From positions 1 to 64,000 of the forward strand of contig NZ_JFJY01000005.1 of the NCBI RefSeq assembly GCF_002115785.1: a DNA stretch of 64,000 nucleotides, given 5' to 3'. A program made the position numbers and the translations under genes. Source of the DNA: Thalassospira sp. MCCC 1A03138 (GTDB taxonomy: Bacteria; Pseudomonadota; Alphaproteobacteria; Rhodospirillales; Thalassospiraceae). Positions 51,636 to 61,914 of the stretch are shown in pieces. How positions within the stretch are numbered: position 1 is the first letter of the stretch; each line of letters begins with the position of its first letter. Below the pieces are notes generated by a model. The model saw only the letters and a program-made list of their open reading frames with translations. It was not told where the DNA came from and did not search any database.

Positions 51636-52514
51636 TCAGCCCGCACCGGCAAAAAGTGCGGCCTTGGCCTTTAATCTTGGAAACATGAATTCATTGAACG
51701 CCCGGATGCGCGGCACCGTCTGCAAGTCATGATGGATCAGAACCCATAGATCATTGTCCAATCCATCAATCGGCTTACCCAGCCCCCGGATATTGGCAAA
51801 GGCATGTGCCAAGAAATACGGCAGAACCGCCATCCCCGCCCCGCTATCGACAAGACGTGCGACATTCAAAAGCGAATTGCTGCGCAATGCCACCCGGCCA
51901 TCGGCAAAGTTTTTATCGCGCCATCGGGCGGCAGCGATATGCGCGAGGCTTTCATCGCAGGTGATCCATGGTGCGCTTTCCGGATCGTCAAAAACGTCCG
52001 ATCCGCAAATCACCGATGTGATTGCACCGATCCTGCGTCCGACAAGGCTGCCGTCAGGTGCGTTCGCCGGGCGGATGGCAATATCGGCATCATGCCGGTT
52101 CAAATCATAAAAACGGTTATCGGTGACAACCTGCAGCGTGATTTCGGGAAAAGCCGCCCCAAACGCGGCAAGGTCGGGGGCCAGAACCGCATGAAGCAGT
52201 GTATCGGTGGTGGTCAGCCTGACCGTGCCGCTCGGGCGGATATCCGTCCCGGCCAGCTTGCGCGACAAAATTGACAATTCGCCTTCCAGCTTTTCGGCGG
52301 CCTCGATCGCCACCTGCCCGGCATTGGTTGGCTGATAGTCTCCCTGATTGCGCTCGAACAGTTTATTGCCCAACCGCTTTTCGATATCCGCAAGACGCCG
52401 AAACAGGGTTGAATGGTGCAGTCCTGTTTGGTGTGCAGCCTGCGTCACACTGCGTGCCCGTGCCACAGACAGAACCAGCCGCAAATCATCCCATTCCAGC
52501 ATCGAAACCACCAT
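51636..52514 (-). CDS. LysR-family regulator
   Basis: A 292-residue regulator with an N-terminal winged helix-turn-helix (LEWDDLRLVLSVARARSVTQAAHQTGLHHSTLFRRLADIEKRLG) and a C-terminal periplasmic-binding-protein-like effector domain (about 95-290). A start at 52502 (MLEWDD) is equally possible and is supported by GGTGG upstream. It is divergent from the rhodanese gene with a 104-bp gap, so it may control that gene as well as itself. Effector unknown. Confidence 0.88.
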   Translation of the reverse strand: MVVSMLEWDDLRLVLSVARARSVTQAAHQTGLHHSTLFRRLADIEKRLGNKLFERNQGDYQPTNAGQVAIEAAEKLEGELSILSRKLAGTDIRPSGTVRLTTTDTLLHAVLAPDLAAFGAAFPEITLQVVTDNRFYDLNRHDADIAIRPANAPDGSLVGRRIGAITSVICGSDVFDDPESAPWITCDESLAHIAAARWRDKNFADGRVALRSNSLLNVARLVDSGAGMAVLPYFLAHAFANIRGLGKPIDGLDNDLWVLIHHDLQTVPRIRAFNEFMFPRLKAKAALFAGAG

Positions 52515-52618
52515 TCGCTTTTATGCACATAATATGTGATTTATCACGAATTTACTTCGCAAAATAGCACATCAATAATCAAGCCATCAAACACCCCGTC
52601 ACATAAAGGAGACGATAG

Positions 52619-52969
52619 ATGGTTGTTAAAATCACGCGTGATGAACTTAAGGCCGCCCTGACCGGTCCGAACGCTCCGACCCTGATCGAGGCACTTCCGG
52701 CAAAATATTATCTTGATGCTCATTTGCCGGGCGCGATCAATATTCCACATGATCTAATTGCCGAGATGGTCACTCAGGTCCTGCCTGATAAAACGTCACC
52801 AATCGTCGTTTATTGCGCCAGCGGGCCCTGCCGTAATTCTTGCCTTGCGGCGGAGACGCTGACCGGTCTTGGTTACAGCAATGTTCGCGATTACCACGAA
52901 GGCAAACAGGATTGGCGTGATGCAGGCCTTCCTCTGCAAGGTCAGAGTGCGCAGATGCAGACCGCCTGA
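52619..52969 (+). CDS. Rhodanese-domain protein
   Basis: A 116-residue single-domain sulfurtransferase. The active loop is VVYCASGPCRNS with the catalytic Cys66, and DAHLPGAINIPHD matches the family's substrate segment. No signal peptide. Short rhodaneses move sulfur between persulfide carriers or relieve cyanide. It is divergent from a LysR regulator and separated from the aminotransferase gene by a perfect terminator palindrome. The active-site loop holds a second Cys (Cys71), which could act as a resolving thiol. Confidence 0.88.
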   Translation: MVVKITRDELKAALTGPNAPTLIEALPAKYYLDAHLPGAINIPHDLIAEMVTQVLPDKTSPIVVYCASGPCRNSCLAAETLTGLGYSNVRDYHEGKQDWRDAGLPLQGQSAQMQTA

Positions 52970-52988
52970 TCAATCCCACCTTAAACGT

Positions 52989-53016
52989 AAACAGGCCGAC
53001 AATTGTCGGCCTGTTT
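52989..53016. terminator. Bidirectional terminator, rhodanese / aminotransferase
   Basis: AAACAGGCCGACAA joined directly to its complement, a 28-bp perfect palindrome between convergent genes. Confidence 0.85.
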
Positions 53017-53038
53017 CATAATGCGCCAAGGCATTGCG

Positions 53039-54211
53039 CTATTTCGCAAAGGCCTTCTTCATCCGTTCGATGGCTTCGGTCATTTTTTCTTCCTGCTTGC
53101 AGAAGCAGAACCGCACAAAGTTCCGAACCCCGCCATCTTTGCCCTGATAGAAGGCCGAAACCGGGATCGCCACAACACCGGCTTCCTTGATCATGATCTG
53201 ACAAAACTCGACATCGTCGCAGTCATAGCCCAGTGGTCGGAAATCGCAGGTGATGAAATAAGTACCCTGCGAATCCAGAACCCCAAAACCGACTTCCTTC
53301 AGTCCCTTCATCAGGAAATCACGCTTTGCCTGCATTTCAGCCGTAAAGCCTTCGAAATAATCATCGCCCTTGTTCAGGCCATAGGCCACACCATGCTGCA
53401 ACCCCGGCGGCACGGTGAAGACAAGGAACTGGTGGGCCTTTTTGATTGGCTCCATCAATTTGGCACATGCCGTGATGTAGCCGATCTTCCAGCCGGTCAG
53501 CGAGAATGTCTTGCCCGCTGACCCGATGCGCACGGTGCGATCATGCATACCGGGAAAGGTCATCAACGGTTTGTGTTTGCGCCCGTCAAAGACAAGATGT
53601 TCATACACCTCGTCACACAGTGCGATCACATCATGCTTGATGCATAGATCGGCAATGAATTGCAGTTCATCATCGCCATAGACCTTTGAACAGGGGTTCT
53701 GCGGCGAGTTTATCAGAATCAGCTTGGTTTTTTCCGAGAAGGCCGCAGAAAGTTCTTCGCGTGGCAGATCCCAGCTTGGCGGTGTGACACGTACCAGTTT
53801 GGGGATACCGCCCGCAAGCTTCACCATCGGAAGGTAGCTGTCATAAAGGGGTTCGATCAGGATCACTTCATCGCCGGGCGCAACAAGACCAAGGATCACA
53901 TCAGCCAGCGCCTCGGTCGCACCGACCGCGACAAGGACTTCTTTCTTCGGATCGACCTCGATATCATAGAAACGCTTGTTATGGTCGGCAACCGCCTGAA
54001 GCAATTCCGGAACACCTGCCAACGGAGGATATTGATTGGACAGTTCCATCGTCGCCTTGGCCGCAGCTTCGCGAATATCAGCCGGACCGTCAGTATCGGG
54101 CGCTCCCTGCCCCAGATTGATGGCATTATGTTTCTGAGCCAGTTCGTTCATCACTTCAAAAATCGTGATGCCGCCTGAAGCGAAAAGAGGATTGCCGATA
54201 AATTCGGTCAT
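53039..54211 (-). CDS. Class I/II PLP-dependent aminotransferase
   Basis: A 390-residue fold-type I aminotransferase, with PLP-lysine Lys234 in GSAGKTFSLTGWKIGY, the NPQNPCSKVYGDDEL-type cofactor segment and the C-terminal Arg in NFVRFCFCKQEEKM. The glutamine-transaminase K / kynurenine aminotransferase-like branch (YbdL-type) is the closest fit by eye. It is expected to transfer amino groups between amino and 2-oxo acids; the exact pair is unknown. No biosynthetic partner is adjacent. Divergent from glnB, across 419 bp. Confidence 0.85.
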   Translation of the reverse strand: MTEFIGNPLFASGGITIFEVMNELAQKHNAINLGQGAPDTDGPADIREAAAKATMELSNQYPPLAGVPELLQAVADHNKRFYDIEVDPKKEVLVAVGATEALADVILGLVAPGDEVILIEPLYDSYLPMVKLAGGIPKLVRVTPPSWDLPREELSAAFSEKTKLILINSPQNPCSKVYGDDELQFIADLCIKHDVIALCDEVYEHLVFDGRKHKPLMTFPGMHDRTVRIGSAGKTFSLTGWKIGYITACAKLMEPIKKAHQFLVFTVPPGLQHGVAYGLNKGDDYFEGFTAEMQAKRDFLMKGLKEVGFGVLDSQGTYFITCDFRPLGYDCDDVEFCQIMIKEAGVVAIPVSAFYQGKDGGVRNFVRFCFCKQEEKMTEAIERMKKAFAK

Positions 54212-54969
<758 letters not shown>

Positions 54970-55033
54970 TCGGTCCGTTACCTGACATTGAACATCGTAC
55001 GATCACTAATTTTGAGTTTTAAAGGGTTGCATC

Positions 55034-56443
55034 ATGTCTGACGCTGCTTCTGTACTTAAGCTTATCAAAGAAAAAGGCATCCAGTTTGTCGATCTGCGCT
55101 TTACCGATTCCAAAGGTAAATGGCAGCACACCGCGCAGGACATCTGCACAATCGACGAAGACGTTTTTGTTGACGGCATCATGTTCGACGGTTCGTCGAT
55201 TGCTGGCTGGAAAGAAATCAACGAATCTGACATGATCCTTATGCCGGATCCGTCGACCGCTGTTGTTGACCCGTTCACCGCGCAGCCGACCCTGATCATC
55301 GTTTGCGACGTTATCGAACCGGCCACAGGTCAGGGTTATGAGCGTTGCCCGCGTTCGACTGCGAAACGCGCACTCGCATACATGAAATCGGCCGGTATCG
55401 GCGACACCGCATATTTCGGTGCAGAGCCGGAATTCTTCATGTTTGATGACGTTCGCTGGACCACAGCAGGCGAAGGCATGGGTTATCAGCTGGACTCCGA
55501 AGAAGGTCCGTACAACACCGGCACCGAATTCGAAGGCGGCAACCGCGGCCACCGTCCGGGTCCGAAGGGCGGCTATTTCCCGGTACAGCCGGTTGACTCG
55601 GCCAACGACATTCGCGCCGAAATGGTCAACTACATCAACGAAATGGGCGTGCGTTGCGAAAAGCACCACCACGAAGTTGCACCGTCGCAGCACGAACTGG
55701 GTATCGCTTTCGGCACCCTGATCGAACATGCTGATGCCGTTCAGGTTTACAAATACTGCATCCACATGGTTGCACATCAGTATGGCAAAACTGCAACCTT
55801 CATGCCGAAGCCGGTCTTTGGCGACAACGGCTCGGGCATGCACGTTCACCAGTCGATCTGGCACGAAGGCAAGCCGCTGTTCGCTGGTAACGGCTATGCG
55901 GACCTGTCTGACACCGCTCTGTACTATATCGGCGGCATCATCAAGCACGCCAAAGCACTGAACGCTTTCACCAACCCGACGACCAACTCTTACAAGCGTC
56001 TGGTCCCGGGCTTCGAAGCACCGGTTCTGCTGGCATACTCGGCCCGTAACCGTTCGGCTTCCTGCCGTATCCCCTACACCGCATCCCCGAAGGGCAAGCG
56101 CGTCGAGATTCGCTTCCCTGATCCGCTTGCCAACCCGTATCTCGCATTCACCGCAATGCTGATGGCTGGCCTTGACGGTATCGAGAACAAGATCCACCCG
56201 GGCGATGCAATGGACAAAAACCTCTATGACCTTCCGCCGGAAGAGCTCAAAGAAGTTCCGACCGTTTGCCGCTCGCTGCACGAAGCACTTGACAGCCTCG
56301 ACGCAGACCGCGACTTCCTGAAAAAAGGCGATGTGATGAGCGACGACCTGATCGACGCTTACATCGCTCTGAAAATGGAAGAAGTTATCCGCTTCGAACA
56401 GTCGCCGCACCCGGTCGAATTCGACATGTACTACAGCGGCTGA
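55034..56443 (+). CDS. glnA: Glutamine synthetase type I
   Basis: A 469-residue dodecameric GS-I (E. coli 469) that makes glutamine from glutamate, ammonia and ATP. Catalytic blocks include [20 protein letters not shown], the ATP-site [18 protein letters not shown], and [34 protein letters not shown]. The regulatory adenylylation Tyr398 is in [11 protein letters not shown], so activity should be controlled by GlnE. AAGGG precedes the ATG. It follows glnB and shares its sigma-54 promoter; a strong terminator follows. Confidence 0.98.
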   Translation: MSDAASVLKLIKEKGIQFVDLRFTDSKGKWQHTAQDICTIDEDVFVDGIMFDGSSIAGWKEINESDMILMPDPSTAVVDPFTAQPTLIIVCDVIEPATGQGYERCPRSTAKRALAYMKSAGIGDTAYFGAEPEFFMFDDVRWTTAGEGMGYQLDSEEGPYNTGTEFEGGNRGHRPGPKGGYFPVQPVDSANDIRAEMVNYINEMGVRCEKHHHEVAPSQHELGIAFGTLIEHADAVQVYKYCIHMVAHQYGKTATFMPKPVFGDNGSGMHVHQSIWHEGKPLFAGNGYADLSDTALYYIGGIIKHAKALNAFTNPTTNSYKRLVPGFEAPVLLAYSARNRSASCRIPYTASPKGKRVEIRFPDPLANPYLAFTAMLMAGLDGIENKIHPGDAMDKNLYDLPPEELKEVPTVCRSLHEALDSLDADRDFLKKGDVMSDDLIDAYIALKMEEVIRFEQSPHPVEFDMYYSG

Positions 56444-56474
56444 TCCTTTCACCAGAAAGGACGCATCGAACACG

Positions 56475-56507
56475 AAACGCCCGGCCATGTGCCGGGCGTT
56501 TTTGTTT
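56475..56507 (+). terminator. Terminator of glnB-glnA
   Basis: AAACGCCCGGC/GCCGGGCGTTT stem, 5-base loop, then TTTGTTT on the plus strand. Confidence 0.9.
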
Positions 56508-56678
56508 ATGCCAACCACCAGCTTCCCGGCAAAAATGCGTCTGGTTAGCCCTATTGGCTAATTGAAAGTCTCGGCAAAACCGCAGTACTGGCGGATGCAA
56601 CTGATCAAATCAGCAAAGGAAAAGGCGGGATGATCACATCACCCCACCCCAAATTCCACTTGAGCAAACCAATCGGAC

Positions 56679-58355
56679 CTAGACAGTATCATCCCTGTGC
56701 AAATCGGGTTCAAGCTCTGGCCGATAGAGACAGGCCCGCCCCTTGCCGGCTTCTTTGGCTTCGTACATAGCCTTGTCAGCACGGCGCAATTGCTCGGTCA
56801 TGTCGCAATAGCCTGCGTCGAAAACGGTAAAACCAATCGATGCACCAATATCACAACGATTCCCCTCCCACATATACGGTTTGGAAATCTCGGCAAGAAT
56901 GTCATCGGCCAGTGCCGCCATTTCCTTTTCATCACCTTTATTAATGAAAAACAGGGTAAATTCATCACCGCCCAGACGCGCCACTTCCTCCGCCCGACGG
57001 GCAACACGCTTGAGCCGCTTTGCCGTTTCAACCAGAACCCAATCGCCAGCACCATGCCCCAATGTATCGTTCACGGTCTTGAAGCCATCAAGATCAAGCA
57101 GGAAGATTGACGCTGGCGTATCCGTGCCGCGCAAGACAGTTTCACATTGTGAAAGCTTCTGAATGTAACGCGCACGGTTTGCCAGGCCGGTCAGTTCGTC
57201 GTTATTTGCCTTGTTCTGCAGCTCTCGTGCGGCAAGCTTCTGCTTGGTGATATCACTTATCCACCAGAGCACAGATTCCTGCCCCTCAAATGTCAGCGGC
57301 TCCATCGATGCCTTCAACCAGCGCGCATCTGAATCTGCCGGACGGCGAATGCGTAATTCCACATCCTGCAGTTCGCCAAGCATATCCATATCCTGAAGAC
57401 TCTTTTCTCGGTATCGCTCCGAAAGAAGCACTGTGTCCGTTGGCACCGCCCCATCACTATCAAGAGACAGAAGAGTCTCGAACATCTTGTTATAAAACTG
57501 GAATTCCCCGCCATCCCGGTTGGAAATGCCAACACCGATTGGTGCCTTTTCCAAAAGCCCTGTCAGACGTTGTGCTGCCGCGGCGACTTCGGCCTGAGCC
57601 TGTTTTAGCGATGTCACATCAATCAACGAGCCAATCGTACCGGCAATTGCGCCACTTGGCCCCTTCAGGCTGGCTGCGGCAAACAATGCGGATTTTTCGA
57701 CACCGTCCATTTCGAAATCAATTTCATGACGCACATTGCCTTCCGATTTCAGCAACGGCGCCTCGTAATCGAAAATGCGGCTAGCAAGCGGTGCCGGGGC
57801 CACATCGGCAAATTTGCCGCCAATCACATTTTTGGGATCCTGCCCCAGCAACTTGGCAAAAGCATCATTACAACGGTTGATCACACCATCCAGATTCTTG
57901 AGGTAAACCGGAATGGGCAACACATCGATCAGATGCTGAATGAAAATCTTGTGATCGGCCAATGCCTTGGCAAGTTCTTCTGCCTTGCCAGCCTCGCGAA
58001 AGACCAGTGCGGTCACACCTTCGGGACCTTCGGCCTTACGCCACGTAACTTTTCTGCCATTCATTTGAAAGGCTGGCAAATCGGCCTTGGCGTCCTTGCC
58101 AGAAATGAGGCTAAGCGCTTCACGTGCCGCGCCAACACTGTCGCCAGACGAAAATTCTGCATTTTTGGCAAGAAAAGCAAGGAACTGCTTGATTTCGGTT
58201 CCGTCTCGGAGGGCCGATTTCGATGCGTTAAAAAGATTAACCGCAACCGAGTTGGCATGGGCGATTTTCAGATCGGAGGAACCGATGAATATAATGCCGT
58301 CACGCGATAGTGCTGCTGTGGCGACAATGTCTGGAGCAATTGACAATACACGCAC
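56679..58355 (-). CDS. PAS-GGDEF diguanylate cyclase
   Basis: A 558-residue signalling protein with PAS regions (about 15-60, 145-250, 265-375) and a C-terminal GGDEF domain (about 395-550) whose active-site loop GGDEF is intact at 462-466, so c-di-GMP synthesis is likely. The inhibitory I-site RxxD five residues before it reads RAEE, so product inhibition may be weakened. No transmembrane helix and no EAL domain are seen. The GTG at 58355 is the first usable start after an in-frame stop, but its ribosome site is poor, so the start is uncertain. Confidence 0.85.
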   Translation of the reverse strand: MRVLSIAPDIVATAALSRDGIIFIGSSDLKIAHANSVAVNLFNASKSALRDGTEIKQFLAFLAKNAEFSSGDSVGAAREALSLISGKDAKADLPAFQMNGRKVTWRKAEGPEGVTALVFREAGKAEELAKALADHKIFIQHLIDVLPIPVYLKNLDGVINRCNDAFAKLLGQDPKNVIGGKFADVAPAPLASRIFDYEAPLLKSEGNVRHEIDFEMDGVEKSALFAAASLKGPSGAIAGTIGSLIDVTSLKQAQAEVAAAAQRLTGLLEKAPIGVGISNRDGGEFQFYNKMFETLLSLDSDGAVPTDTVLLSERYREKSLQDMDMLGELQDVELRIRRPADSDARWLKASMEPLTFEGQESVLWWISDITKQKLAARELQNKANNDELTGLANRARYIQKLSQCETVLRGTDTPASIFLLDLDGFKTVNDTLGHGAGDWVLVETAKRLKRVARRAEEVARLGGDEFTLFFINKGDEKEMAALADDILAEISKPYMWEGNRCDIGASIGFTVFDAGYCDMTEQLRRADKAMYEAKEAGKGRACLYRPELEPDLHRDDTV

Positions 58356-58511
58356 GCGCCGCTTTGCGACGCACTCCCTTTCCCGTGTTATCTATAATGC
58401 CCCAAAACCATCGGATTTTATAACAAAGGCCACTTGGCAGGCCCTTTCTGAAAGCTCTTATTCCATACGTAAGTATATGACAAGCTTAGTCTTGCGACCA
58501 GCGCCAATGCG

Positions 58512-58853
58512 TCACGATTTTTTATCGCCGACCGGCAAGTCAATATATCCCCGATCAATGCAATGTTCGAGTTCACGCGCAGCCGCAAGCATTTCCTGAT
58601 AGCTCTCGCGAAGAAGTTTAAGCTTCGCCAGTTCCTCTGCCGTCGGATGATTGTCCTTGCGATCTGCACTGAGCTTGAAGGCATATCTCAGATAGTCGGC
58701 ACGCAACTTGGCAACGTTGATAATCAGCGGCAAAGCGCTGTCAACGCTCATATCAGGGATCGCAGGGCTGATGACTTCATGGTTCACTTCACGCAAAACA
58801 TGTTCCATAGCCATCATGAAACGGCTTTTGCTGCGTCCGGCATCCTGCGTCAT
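58512..58853 (-). CDS. Small helical protein of unknown function
   Basis: A 113-residue soluble protein, largely helical (MEHVLREVNHEVISPAIP..., AEELAKLKLLRESYQEMLAAARELEHCI), with no signal peptide. AAGGAGG before the ATG is the strongest ribosome site in its area, so it is surely translated. It lies upstream of the PAS-GGDEF gene on the same strand, 156 bp apart, and may be a partner of that signalling system. I do not recognise a family. Confidence 0.7.
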   Translation of the reverse strand: MTQDAGRSKSRFMMAMEHVLREVNHEVISPAIPDMSVDSALPLIINVAKLRADYLRYAFKLSADRKDNHPTAEELAKLKLLRESYQEMLAAARELEHCIDRGYIDLPVGDKKS

Positions 58854-59050
58854 GATTTACCCTCCTTGGTGATAACGGTCTGGAATGACATACATTATCT
58901 CTTGTTAAGGTAAAAACTCCTATAACAGTTTTACACCCCTGCACCTGATGTTTTTCAACCTGTAACTGCCTTATGTGATCACGGCTTGCACGAACTGGTC
59001 AGGCAGGCTAGACGATGAAGCATGCAATTCTCGAGACAAGGAACCCGATC

Positions 59051-59455
59051 ATGGAAGCACGCGTAAAGTGGCTTGAAAATCTGACCTTCACTGGCACCAG
59101 CGGATCTGGCCACGGAGTGGTCATGGACGGCAACAGGGACACCGGCTTTGGGCCAAGCCCGATGGAAATGCTGCTTCTTGGTCTGGCAGGGTGTTCGTCG
59201 ATTGACGTCGTGCATATTCTTCAGAAAGGCCGCGAGAAAATCATTGATGTCCAAGCCGATGTCAAAGCCGAGCGTGCAGAAACCGACCCCAAGGTTTTCA
59301 CGAAAATCCATCTGCATTTCAAGGCCAAGGGTGAAAACCTGAACGAAGCCAAACTGGCCCGCGCGGTTGAACTGTCCGCCGAGAAATATTGCTCGGCCTC
59401 GATCATGCTGTCGAAGGCGGCCGAAATCACGCATAGCTGGGAAATCATGGAATAA
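59051..59455 (+). CDS. OsmC/YhfA-family protein
   Basis: A 134-residue member of the OsmC/Ohr superfamily, YhfA branch, with LLLGLAGCSSIDVVHILQ (containing one of the two redox-active cysteines) and KYCSASIMLSKAAEITHSWEI (the second), so a peroxidase Cys pair is available. OsmC proteins reduce organic hydroperoxides; YhfA-type members are less well known. AAGGA precedes the ATG at 59051; an upstream frame from 59015 adds 12 residues. Single gene with a strong terminator. Confidence 0.85.
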   Translation: MEARVKWLENLTFTGTSGSGHGVVMDGNRDTGFGPSPMEMLLLGLAGCSSIDVVHILQKGREKIIDVQADVKAERAETDPKVFTKIHLHFKAKGENLNEAKLARAVELSAEKYCSASIMLSKAAEITHSWEIME

Positions 59456-59488
59456 GCCAGCTTTCGGGCGTGTTCTGCCACCGATTTC

Positions 59489-59517
59489 AAAGCGGTCCGT
59501 TTCGGGCCGCTTTTTTT
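59489..59517 (+). terminator. Terminator after the OsmC-family gene
   Basis: AAAGCGGTCC/GGGCCGCTTT stem (one G-U), 5-base loop and seven Ts on the plus strand. Confidence 0.85.
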
Positions 59518-59596
59518 GTTGGTCGCGTCATAATGCAGCCTGAGTTAGAGTTTATCGGACAAGCCACCACATCGAAACGAAACGGGGAAGCTTTCC

Positions 59597-60901
59597 ATGT
59601 CCGCAAACGGCCTTTTGCGTTCGACACTTGTCGCTATGACCATTCCGGCGACGATTGCACTGTCGGGATGCTTTTTCGAAGACCCGCAACATGATCCGTC
59701 CGGCCTTGCCATTGGTGCCCCCGCCGAGAACCAATCATTTGACGATTATGTCCAGAAAACCCGCGAACAGCTTCGCACGGCACTTAAAGCAAAGCGCTTT
59801 GACAAGGAAGTCGCGCCATTTGGCCAATACGATCTTGATCAGGTGGTCGCAATGCGGGCTCCCTTCGCATCCGGTCCGAACAAAGCAGTTTGTGACGCGG
59901 CGGGCAATAACACCGCGCACGGCAAGGATGTCGGCTTTCTGATGGTGCATGGCCTGACAGACAGTCCGTTCCTGATGACCGATGTCCGCGATACGCTGCT
60001 ATCGAAATTCCCCTGCGCGACGTTCCATGGATTGTTGCTTCCGGGGCACGGCACGGTACCGGGTGATTTGCGTGATGTCAGTTACGAAGACTGGATCAAA
60101 ACCGTACGTTACGGCATGGACGGGTTTGCAAGTGGCACGGAGCATATCATCACAATCGGCTATTCAATGGGGGCAGCCCTGATCGGGCGGGAATTTGATG
60201 CCCGTCGCCGAGACACACGGATGACAGCAATGGTTTTGCTATCCCCCGGCTTTTCGGCCAAAAGCGATCAGGCTTGGCTGACACCCTATGCGCGTTATGC
60301 TCAAAGCTGGGTTGGCAAAGGCGAAAACAGCGATGCTGCCAAATATGGTTCGATGGCAATGAATGCCGCGGCCGAGTTCCATCTGCTGACAGAGCCCTAT
60401 CGCGACGGCACCATGGATGCGTTCGATATTCCCATCTTCATGGTGGTCAGTTCCGATGACAGAACTGTTGACCCCATGTTGGCCGCTGATTTCTTCTGCA
60501 GCAAGGTCACAAACGACAACAAACGCCTGATCTGGTACCAGGGCGAAGAACACCTAATTGACGAACATCCACTGTGCGACGGTGTCGACATTGTCAAATC
60601 TGCGGCCCCGGACTGGCGGACGCTTAATCATGCCCATACCGCCATTACCATCCGCCCGGATAATCCGCATTACGGTATGGATGGCATTATCCGTCGTTGT
60701 GATCATTACGACGAACAAAGCGCAAACAGCAAATGCCAGACCAGCGGCGACGCGGTTTATGGCGAATTGAATCTGGCAGATTCCGCATCTCCTGGGAGTT
60801 TGCGCCGCGGTACTTTCAACCCGGATTTTGTCAGCATGCTCGATAAAATGACCCATTTCATCGAAGTGTCACTGGAAGTCCCGGGAAAGACCGCAAATTG
60901 A
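59597..60901 (+). CDS. Lipoprotein alpha/beta hydrolase
   Basis: A 434-residue esterase/lipase-like enzyme, exported as a lipoprotein (lipobox ALSGC, Cys25). The alpha/beta fold shows the oxyanion HGLTDSPF, the nucleophile Ser190 in GYSMGAA, and the catalytic acid and His regions VVSSDDRTVDP and GEEHLIDEHP. A Cys-containing C-terminal extension (about 360-434; RRCDHYDEQSANSKCQTSG) may form a disulfide. It is followed 54 bp later by a second hydrolase gene on the same strand, perhaps in one operon. The substrate is not predictable. Confidence 0.83.
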   Translation: MSANGLLRSTLVAMTIPATIALSGCFFEDPQHDPSGLAIGAPAENQSFDDYVQKTREQLRTALKAKRFDKEVAPFGQYDLDQVVAMRAPFASGPNKAVCDAAGNNTAHGKDVGFLMVHGLTDSPFLMTDVRDTLLSKFPCATFHGLLLPGHGTVPGDLRDVSYEDWIKTVRYGMDGFASGTEHIITIGYSMGAALIGREFDARRRDTRMTAMVLLSPGFSAKSDQAWLTPYARYAQSWVGKGENSDAAKYGSMAMNAAAEFHLLTEPYRDGTMDAFDIPIFMVVSSDDRTVDPMLAADFFCSKVTNDNKRLIWYQGEEHLIDEHPLCDGVDIVKSAAPDWRTLNHAHTAITIRPDNPHYGMDGIIRRCDHYDEQSANSKCQTSGDAVYGELNLADSASPGSLRRGTFNPDFVSMLDKMTHFIEVSLEVPGKTAN

Positions 60902-60955
60902 TGAACAGAGTGAGTAACTGATCATCCCCCGCCCTAATAAGAAGCTTTCACAGTC

Positions 60956-61879
60956 ATGACCTTTGCCATTGATCAATTGACCGGACGAAGCGGCCTGACA
61001 TTGCGTTATGCCCTGCATTCGCCCGAAAATGCCATTGGCCATGTCCTGATCCTTCAGGGACGCGGCGAGTTTATCGAGCGGTACGGCGAAACGGCTCATG
61101 AACTCGCCGAACGCGGCCTTGGCTGCGTCACTTTCGATTTCCGTGGACAGGGTGGATCAACCCGCGAAGTCACCGAAAGCCATATGGGGTATGTCCGTGA
61201 TATCACCCACTACATCGAAGACACGCATGATGTGCTTTCGCACCTTGCCAATCATCACAACATCCGTTGCGATCTGCTTCTGACCCACTCGACCGGTGGC
61301 TTGGTGGGCATGAACATGCTGCTTGAAAACCCGGCACTGTTTAAAAGCGCCATCATGATCGCCCCGTTTTTCGGGCTTGGCGGGCCGGACTGGATTGCAC
61401 TTGCCGCACAGTTTTTATCAGCCGGACTTTGCCGGTATGGTTTCGACAAGCAATTTCTGCCCGGCCAAAAGCTGCTGTCCCCATTGCAACCCTTTGCCGA
61501 TAACAATCTGCTGACGTCGGATCGGGCGCGCTATGAACGCAATGTCACCTGCCTGCAGGAAAATCCGGATCTGGTGGTTGGCGGCGTTTCGGCGGGATGG
61601 CTTGACGCCTGTTTCAGGGCACAGGCCGATTTATCCCGGCGTGTGGTACCTGTCAATGATTTTGCGACCGCCACGCTACCCCCGATAACGATGGCGTTGT
61701 CAGGCAACGATCAGGTCGTCAGCAATCGTGCAACACAGGAACTGTTTGGCGATCACCCATCAGTTGCAATGATCGAAATCCCCGAAGCCCGTCATGAAAT
61801 ACTTCAGGAAAGCGATCCTTTGCGAAGCCTTTTCTGGCAGGCATTTGATCGGCACCTGGCAAACCATCATACGGACTGA
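60956..61879 (+). CDS. Lysophospholipase-like alpha/beta hydrolase (PldB type)
   Basis: A 307-residue cytosolic hydrolase with a PldB/monoacylglycerol-lipase layout: GRGEFIERYGETAHELAERG, CVTFDFRGQGGS, nucleophile Ser112 in LTHSTGGLVGM, then acid and His (GNDQVVSN and EARHEILQESD) near the C-terminus. No signal peptide. It follows the lipoprotein hydrolase gene. A monoacylglycerol lipase or lysophospholipase activity is a good guess; the pair could hydrolyse related lipids on two sides of the membrane. Confidence 0.85.
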   Translation: MTFAIDQLTGRSGLTLRYALHSPENAIGHVLILQGRGEFIERYGETAHELAERGLGCVTFDFRGQGGSTREVTESHMGYVRDITHYIEDTHDVLSHLANHHNIRCDLLLTHSTGGLVGMNMLLENPALFKSAIMIAPFFGLGGPDWIALAAQFLSAGLCRYGFDKQFLPGQKLLSPLQPFADNNLLTSDRARYERNVTCLQENPDLVVGGVSAGWLDACFRAQADLSRRVVPVNDFATATLPPITMALSGNDQVVSNRATQELFGDHPSVAMIEIPEARHEILQESDPLRSLFWQAFDRHLANHHTD

Positions 61880-61914
61880 CCCCTGTCTCATTTCGAACCA
61901 GCACGTTTTCCGTG

